Shown: in pieces, positions 5,303 through 8,801 of the stretch
How the letters are laid out: each line of letters opens with the position of its first letter
Numbering within the stretch: position 1 is the stretch's first letter
Origin: Pseudomonadota bacterium
GTDB taxonomy: Bacteria > Myxococcota > Myxococcia > Myxococcales > Anaeromyxobacteraceae
Assembly: GCA_023419875.1 (NCBI GenBank)
Contig: JAEZXM010000245.1
Coordinates: 1-8,801, forward strand
Length of the DNA: 8,801 nt
Direction: 5' to 3'
Made by a program: the position numbers and the translations under genes
The notes under the pieces: generated by a model
Told to the model about the DNA's origin: nothing
The model's database searches: none
Seen by the model: the letters and a program-made list of their open reading frames with translations, nothing else

Positions 5303-6397
5303 TCAGGACCCATTTTCTGCGAGCGCGCGCCGCCTGTACTCCATGGGGGTCGTGCCGGTCGCCGCCTTGAAGGCGGCGTTGAAGGTCGACTTGTTCCGGA
5401 ACCCCGAGTCGAAGGCGACGGCCAGGATCTTGTCCCCGCGAGCCTCGTCGCGCAGCAGCCGGCAGGCGTGCTCCACGCGGAAGCGGTTGAGGTACTGGTT
5501 CAGGTTCATCCCCGTCCGGGCATTCACGAGGGAGGAGAGCCTTCGCGGCGGCATCCGGACCGCGTCCGAGAGCCGCTCGAGCCCCAGCTCGGGGTCGAGG
5601 TACAGCTGGCGTCCCACGATGGCCGACTCGATCGCCGCGAAGCTCCGGGCCTCCTCGTCGGGGTCCATCCTCGGGCCGCCGCGATCCGGCGCCAGGAAGT
5701 CCGCCCGGTTGGCCACGACGTAGAGCACCACGCTCGAGAAGAAGCCGACGAGGACGAAGTACGCCGTCACCGACGCGAGATAGCCCGCGAAGTCGTTCCG
5801 GTATGCATACTGGACGAAGTTGTACGCCCGCTGCAGCCAGATCGCCGCCAGCGCCACGTAGAGGAACCGCAGCCAGGTGAGGCGCAGGCTGCGGAAGTCC
5901 AGCCAGAAGGCTCGCAGCGGCACCCCCGCCCGCCGCACCGCGACCGCCGCGGCGACCCACCAGCCGAGGAGCCACGCCGTCTCCGCCGCCTTGTGCGAAA
6001 GGATCCACCACCGCGAGAACTCCCAGGGGTGAAGGGCGCGGAGCGCCCAGGCCAGGAGGAGCATCGGCACGACCACCGGCAGGTAGGCGAGCGCGTCCAC
6101 TACACGGTACGTGAATCTGGGCTCCAGGCACGAGCGGAGGTACTGGTAGAGGAGCGGCCCCAGCGCGCCGCCGACGAGGTTGGCGACGTACGGCCTCGGG
6201 ACCGCGCGCACGTAGGGCGCGTTCGCGAGGGAGAAGCTGACCGCGGTGAGCACCGAGACGACGAGCAGGATCCCGCCCAGCAGGACGCGCGACGAGCGCC
6301 GCTCCCGGCCCGAGACCACGATGCTGACCGCGATCGCGACCATGGGGAGCAGCGAGGAGAATCCGAGCTGGAGGACGAGCGAGCGGGAAAGCTCCAC
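5303..6397 (-). CDS. Membrane-embedded AraC-family transcriptional regulator
   Basis: The product is 364 residues. The N-terminal 230 residues are strongly hydrophobic, with about seven predicted helices (roughly 8-29, 37-58, 70-88, 100-119, 137-155, 174-193, 207-228). A short charged linker (about 231-250) follows, then a C-terminal AraC/XylS DNA-binding domain (about 252-358). The first helix-turn-helix is around LERLSDAVRMPPRRLSSLVN, and the second has the diagnostic AVAFDSGFRNKSTFNAAFK, TGTTPMEYRR pattern. Such proteins would sense a signal in or at the inner membrane and bind DNA directly from it. The start is GTG 6397: an in-frame TAG lies 12 bases upstream, so nothing longer is possible; no good ribosome site is visible, and the next ATG (6343) would cut into the first helix. 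The likely target is the esterase gene 80 bp downstream, by adjacency only. Confidence 0.85.
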   Translation of the reverse strand: MELSRSLVLQLGFSSLLPMVAIAVSIVVSGRERRSSRVLLGGILLVVSVLTAVSFSLANAPYVRAVPRPYVANLVGGALGPLLYQYLRSCLEPRFTYRVVDALAYLPVVVPMLLLAWALRALHPWEFSRWWILSHKAAETAWLLGWWVAAAVAVRRAGVPLRAFWLDFRSLRLTWLRFLYVALAAIWLQRAYNFVQYAYRNDFAGYLASVTAYFVLVGFFSSVVLYVVANRADFLAPDRGGPRMDPDEEARSFAAIESAIVGRQLYLDPELGLERLSDAVRMPPRRLSSLVNARTGMNLNQYLNRFRVEHACRLLRDEARGDKILAVAFDSGFRNKSTFNAAFKAATGTTPMEYRRRALAENGS

Positions 6398-6514
6398 GCC
6401 CGCACGCTACCCGGGAGTCGGGCCCAGGGGCTACGCCCGGGGTGGGCGGTTGGGGCGACGGGTCGGGATCGCCGCACTCGCACCGTCTCACGGCGTCACG
6501 CTCCGCGGGGATAG

Positions 6515-6631
6515 AGGAGGCCGCGAAGCTTGCGCTGCAGCCATGACGGGCGACTGGACGTCTACGGCACGGCGCCGGACGGGCTGAGGTGGCTCCTCGG
6601 CGGGAAGGTCTTCGACGGGACGCCGGAGTGA
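6515..6631 (+). pseudogene. Orphan coding-like fragment without a usable start (possible gene remnant)
   Basis: Between TAG 6512-6514 and TGA 6629-6631 the plus-strand frame reads into a protein-like C-terminus: HDGRLDVYGTAPDGLRW followed by LLGGKVFDGTPE and stop. The segment avoids the Arg/Pro-heavy look of shadow frames and resembles the tail of a folded soluble protein, but no family is recognised. There is no ATG or GTG in frame (only TTG 6530). It sits in the divergent upstream region of the regulator gene, so it may be the leftover 3' end of a deleted gene. Low confidence. Confidence 0.3.
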
Positions 6632-6643
6632 CGCCCTCACCCC
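6629..6643 (+). repeat. 15-bp repeat copy 1 (TGACGCCCTCACCCC)
   Basis: The sequence recurs exactly at 8499-8513. Here it begins at the TGA that ends the orphan fragment, just beyond the 3' end of the PGPGW-family gene. It may belong to a genome-wide intergenic motif found at gene ends. Confidence 0.6.
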
Positions 6644-6651
6644 ACAGCGCG

Positions 6652-6930
6652 CTAGGAGCCGGCGCCTCGCATCGGACGGAACAGCCCCGCCGCCCGCTCC
6701 TTCCCGTACCGGAGCAGGCGCCGCGCCCAGACGAACTCCGTCGCCAGGATCGCGAGGCCCCCAGGGATGACGAGGAACGCAGGGCCGGGGAGGACGATGA
6801 GCGCGACGCCGACGATCAGCACGACGGTCCCGACGGCAGCCACGGCGAGCTTCCGGGCGGCGCCCAGCACGCCCGCTCGAGCGGCGCCCGGGGTGCCTGA
6901 CGTTGAGCGGTTTGCGGTCGGCGAGTGCAT
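6652..6930 (-). CDS. PGPGW-family small membrane protein
   Basis: The product is 92 residues from ATG 6930. The core is the typical PGPGW family hairpin of two hydrophobic helices (about 28-47 and 51-66) around the motif LPGPAF (47-52), here PGPAF instead of PGPGW, followed by the conserved LAILATEFVWARRLL and a short basic tail (YGKERA). Members are small integral membrane proteins of unknown function, sometimes annotated with tellurite resistance or TerC-like neighbours; there is no such neighbour here. The frame is open further upstream to 7092, but that part is Arg/Ser/Pro-rich without coding character. No clear ribosome site precedes ATG 6930, so the exact start is uncertain; GTG codons nearer the first helix are alternatives. 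Confidence 0.7.
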   Translation of the reverse strand: MHSPTANRSTSGTPGAARAGVLGAARKLAVAAVGTVVLIVGVALIVLPGPAFLVIPGGLAILATEFVWARRLLRYGKERAAGLFRPMRGAGS

Positions 6931-7021
6931 TCCGGGAGGGTGAGAATGTGTCGCGCGCGAGGTGTCTGCAAGCCAACGCGCGGGCATGCGCACCCCTACC
7001 CCCGCCCTTCCGGGTCCGCCC

Positions 7022-7285
7022 TCAGGCCCGGGCCCCGAACGGCTGGCCGCCGACGACGAGCTCGTCGATCTCCAGGCGCTGGAAACGCGCATGCTTGACC
7101 GCCAGCTTCCGGATCGCGAGGAACCCGAGGGCCGCGGCGCCGATGCTCATGGCGCCGAGGCTCGTCACGGCCAGGGCCGTGGCGATCCTCGCCATGGCTG
7201 TCCGGGCCTCAGGCCTCCGAATGCCCGTCCTCCGGCCACCGATCCTCATGAGCATGCCGTTCATGCTCTGAACGTGCGGGGGCAT
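7022..7285 (-). CDS. Small single-helix membrane protein with a short beta-strand-like tail
   Basis: The product is up to 87 residues from ATG 7285. The clear coding part is a transmembrane helix (about 34-58, ATALAVTSLGAMSIGAAALG) followed by FLAIRKLAVKHARFQRLEID and ELVVGG. The alternating pattern is like small proteins whose tail forms a regular strand ladder (repeats such as LAIxxLAVKxARFxxLEIDEL). The N-terminal 30 residues are Arg-rich and may not be translated. Candidate starts are ATG 7285 (AGGGA almost touching), ATG 7261, and ATG 7195, the last with GAGG about 11 bases upstream giving 57 residues. It lies 69 bp downstream of the Cys-rich lipoprotein gene on the same strand, with a hairpin between. 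Function unknown. Confidence 0.55.
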   Translation of the reverse strand: MPPHVQSMNGMLMRIGGRRTGIRRPEARTAMARIATALAVTSLGAMSIGAAALGFLAIRKLAVKHARFQRLEIDELVVGGQPFGARA

Positions 7286-7332
7286 TCCCTGGCGGGCAAG
7301 CTGATCGGTCCTGCGGAACCGCGTCCGGCCGT

Positions 7333-7348
7333 CCGCCCGCTCGGGCGG
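7333..7348 (-). terminator. Hairpin just after the Cys-rich lipoprotein gene
   Basis: CCGCCCG (7333-7339) and CGGGCGG (7342-7348) are perfect complements. With a four-base loop the stem is six GC pairs. It begins six bases after the stop codon (7355-7357) of the minus-strand lipoprotein gene. No T-run follows, so it may attenuate transcription into the small gene at 7285 and not stop it fully. Confidence 0.5.
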
Positions 7349-7354
7349 TCAGGT

Positions 7355-8251
7355 TCATCGGCCCCACATCCAGTCCGCGCAGAAGTTCAGGGCGACACAT
7401 CTCCCGTCCACCGCGCAGTGACCGTGCAAGCACTCGGAGTGGGAGGAGCACTCGCCGCCGTCCTCGACCTGGACCACGCAGGTGGCGGGCGCCTCGCCGG
7501 GATCGGGGTCGCAGTGGAGCCCGGCCGCACAGCCCGCACCGTCGGTGCACTCCTCTCCCAGGCCGTGCGGCGGAACGCACCTCGCGCCCTCGCCGGCGCC
7601 GGCGCAGGTGGTGCCTCGCGGACATGGATCCACCACGTCGTCGGCGTCGCCGTCGTGGGTCTCGTCCGCGAAGCACGACTCTCCCGGTCCGGGAACCCTC
7701 TCGCAGAGGAAGCCGAGCCGGTAGCTGCAGTACGACCCCTCGGCGCAGACGTACCAGGTGCTCTCGCAATCCTCGCCCGGACCGGGCGCCGCCGCGCACA
7801 CCGGCGCGTAGGGATCGGTCTCGTCGCAGTACCCCCCGGGCGCACATTCGCGATTGGTGGCGCAGGGCTCGCCGATGTCCTGTGTGCCCACGAGCAGTTC
7901 TTCGGTCCAGCACTCGGGAGGCCACATGTCCTCGCCCGGGGTAGGGCTGGGGCACCCTTCCATGCTGCTCCGGAGCCGGGCGAGGCAGTATCCGGCCGCC
8001 GCGGGATCGAGCTTCCGGCCCGGTGAGTAGTGGGACAGGTGCTCTTGGGTGAACATCATGCCGAGCGCCGCGGAGCAGTCGGCGTACTCGGAGCGGTCGG
8101 CGCACGAGCACTCCACGAGCGCCGAGCAGATCGTCTCGGCCATCTGCTCGGAGAACCGTTCGATGTCGAGCTGGGCCTCCCGGGAGTCGTCGCAGCCGGA
8201 AACGAGCGCGATGACGACCGGGAGCGAAACGAGGACGCGGCGCGACACCAT
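7355..8251 (-). CDS. Lipoprotein with five Dickkopf-like four-cysteine repeats
   Basis: The product is 298 residues. ATG 8251 was chosen for its strong ribosome site AAGGAGG (8259-8265) and because it begins a lipoprotein signal (MVSRRVLVSLPVVIALVSGC, lipobox VSGC, Cys20). Asp21 at +2 would mean inner-membrane retention under E. coli Lol rules; this may not hold in this lineage. Residues 23-115 are a helical Cys-containing head (Cys 42, 48, 50, 59, 89, 100, 114). Then come five repeats of four cysteines, starting at Cys130, 162, 193, 235 and 268, four of them preceded by a G-E-x-C turn and the last by GGEC, and an extra Cys291. The 28 non-lipidated cysteines suggest 14 disulfides. Repeat 3 contains an acidic DGDADD insert that might bind calcium. 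This style is common among myxobacterial surface lipoproteins annotated as Dickkopf-like; function unknown. Confidence 0.85.
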   Translation of the reverse strand: MVSRRVLVSLPVVIALVSGCDDSREAQLDIERFSEQMAETICSALVECSCADRSEYADCSAALGMMFTQEHLSHYSPGRKLDPAAAGYCLARLRSSMEGCPSPTPGEDMWPPECWTEELLVGTQDIGEPCATNRECAPGGYCDETDPYAPVCAAAPGPGEDCESTWYVCAEGSYCSYRLGFLCERVPGPGESCFADETHDGDADDVVDPCPRGTTCAGAGEGARCVPPHGLGEECTDGAGCAAGLHCDPDPGEAPATCVVQVEDGGECSSHSECLHGHCAVDGRCVALNFCADWMWGR

Positions 8252-8258
8252 GGGAGCT

Positions 8259-8265
8259 CCTCCTT
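8259..8265 (-). promoter_or_regulatory. Shine-Dalgarno (AAGGAGG) deciding the start of the Cys-rich lipoprotein
   Basis: AAGGAGG on the minus strand sits seven bases before ATG 8251. It rules in this start over the ATG at 8356 in the same frame, which would bury the lipobox behind 35 Arg/Pro-rich residues. Confidence 0.75.
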
Positions 8266-8285
8266 GCGGCGCGGACGGCCGCCGT

Positions 8286-8301
8286 TCCAAAGGCCGTGCA
8301 A
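8286..8301 (-). promoter_or_regulatory. Degenerate sigma54-like -24/-12 element upstream of the Cys-rich lipoprotein
   Basis: The minus strand reads TTGCACGGCCTTTGGA, compared with the consensus TGGCACGrNNNTTGCw. It keeps the spacing and most positions but loses one base of each invariant GG and GC dinucleotide. It lies 35-50 bp upstream of the ATG at 8251. Myxobacteria use many sigma54 promoters, which makes the idea reasonable, but the match is imperfect. Confidence 0.2.
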
Positions 8302-8498
8302 GCGGGGATCCGCGGTGCGCGGGCCGGCGGCGCGCGCGCACCTCCTGGGAAGACACACACTTGGCGAGGCGAACGCGGCGGTGAAGCGGCGGGGGGCGCC
8401 CCTCACTCGAGACCCGGGTCGTCCTGACCTGGTGCGTTCGGGCGGGTGTTCATCTGACCGTGTCGTCGCGATTGTGGGGCAAGCAAGCAGCTCGTCCT

Positions 8499-8513
8499 TG
8501 ACGCCCTCACCCC
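8499..8513 (+). repeat. 15-bp repeat copy 2 (TGACGCCCTCACCCC)
   Basis: Exact copy of 6629-6643. On the minus strand it contains the TGA stop (8507-8509) of the gene entering from the right edge. Confidence 0.6.
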
Positions 8514-8801
8514 GGAACGTCCTGCGCCGACTGAAACACCTCCCGCCACACGCCGCCGTCCCACTCCACCTCCACCACCCGGCTCGCCCCGGGCCCCGGC
8601 GGCGTGAACGGGCCGATCCGGAACCCCTCCCACCGGAACGGCCCCAGCCGCGCGCGGGTCTCGTTCTTCACCCGCACGGTGAGCCGCTGGCCCGCGACGG
8701 CGCCCGTGGGCGGGCGGATCACGACCGTGCCGGGCGCGCTCACGCACAGCTCGATGCTCCGCGCGATCGACGCGTCGATCGTGATCGGCCCGTCCTTCGG
8801 C
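8507..8801 (-). CDS. C-terminal part of a beta-rich protein resembling phage/tail-type structural proteins (5' truncated by window)
   Basis: The minus-strand frame is open from the right edge to TGA 8507-8509, giving about 97 residues. It begins in PITIDASIARSIELCVSAPG, continues TGAVAGQRLTVRVKNETRAR, and ends in VVEVEWDGGVWREVF. This matches a recurring C-terminal pattern in phage-tail-like and other beta-structured proteins, where an ITIDAxxGN strand leads to a GQxxTIxVKNxSG turn and ends in FxYDGTNWVEV. GTG 8743 could act as a start within the frame, but the same fold pattern already runs upstream of it, so the gene continues beyond the window. The role is unknown; a structural or surface protein is the best guess. 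Confidence 0.6.
   Translation of the reverse strand, partial: PKDGPITIDASIARSIELCVSAPGTVVIRPPTGAVAGQRLTVRVKNETRARLGPFRWEGFRIGPFTPPGPGASRVVEVEWDGGVWREVFQSAQDVPG

Noticed and set aside
3150..6491. A single 1113-residue minus-strand protein covering both the esterase and the regulator region
   Set aside because: Residues before the signal peptide are shadow sequence of the AraC gene in another frame; GGAGG before ATG 5222 and the signal peptide mark the true start.
5285..6514. A 409-codon plus-strand open frame
   Set aside because: Antisense shadow of the membrane AraC gene, whose transmembrane helices and helix-turn-helix are unmistakable.
6962..8026. A 354-codon plus-strand open frame
   Set aside because: Antisense shadow of the Cys-rich lipoprotein and the small membrane gene; no coding character.
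8393..8402. Palindrome GGGGCGCCCC in the 8252-8506 intergenic region
   Set aside because: Short, all-GC palindromes are expected by chance here and no flanking structure or position supports a function.

Overview
The window is very GC-rich DNA (about 70% by eye) with GC-rich third codon positions. Most of its genes encode exported proteins or lipoproteins, including a Dickkopf-like four-cysteine repeat lipoprotein and a choice-of-anchor-Q/beta-helix protein tail. These suggest a myxobacterium or relative (Myxococcota, formerly Deltaproteobacteria), possibly Anaeromyxobacter-like. This assignment is inferred from composition and protein style; no rRNA or marker gene is present.

Layout. The left edge (1-242, +) holds the C-terminal end of an exported beta-helix/choice-of-anchor-Q protein, followed by a GC-rich hairpin. 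Bases 299-945 form a decayed stretch. It holds a minus-strand remnant of a GGDEF domain fused to an inverted 37-bp copy (36/37 identical) of the neighbouring anchor-Q coding sequence, then about 430 bp with no convincing gene. Bases 946-3051 (+) form a compact three-gene unit: a 14-cysteine secreted protein, a lipoprotein with a Ser/Gly-rich insert, and a small lipoprotein. A long hairpin at 3061-3099 separates this unit from a convergent minus-strand block.

The minus-strand block, in transcription order, starts at the right edge with the tail of a beta-rich, phage-structural-like protein (8801-8507). It continues with a lipoprotein carrying five four-cysteine repeats (8251-7355), a small one-helix membrane protein (7285-7022), a PGPGW-family small membrane protein (6930-6652), a membrane-embedded AraC-type regulator (6397-5303) and a large exported multidomain enzyme (5222-3150).

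The most notable content is the last pair. One gene encodes about seven transmembrane helices followed by an AraC DNA-binding domain, so it looks like a one-component membrane sensor-regulator. It lies 80 bp upstream of, and codirectional with, a 690-residue secreted fusion of a DJ-1/PfpI domain, a PHB-depolymerase/LpqC-like esterase with a visible Ser-Asp-His triad, an Ig-like domain and a discoidin/CBM32 domain. A reasonable hypothesis is that the regulator senses an envelope or lipid-soluble signal and controls a secreted esterase aimed at a polymer or carbohydrate-decorated surface. The other genes look like envelope or surface accessory genes of unknown role. No tRNA, rRNA, CRISPR array, transposase or integrase was seen.
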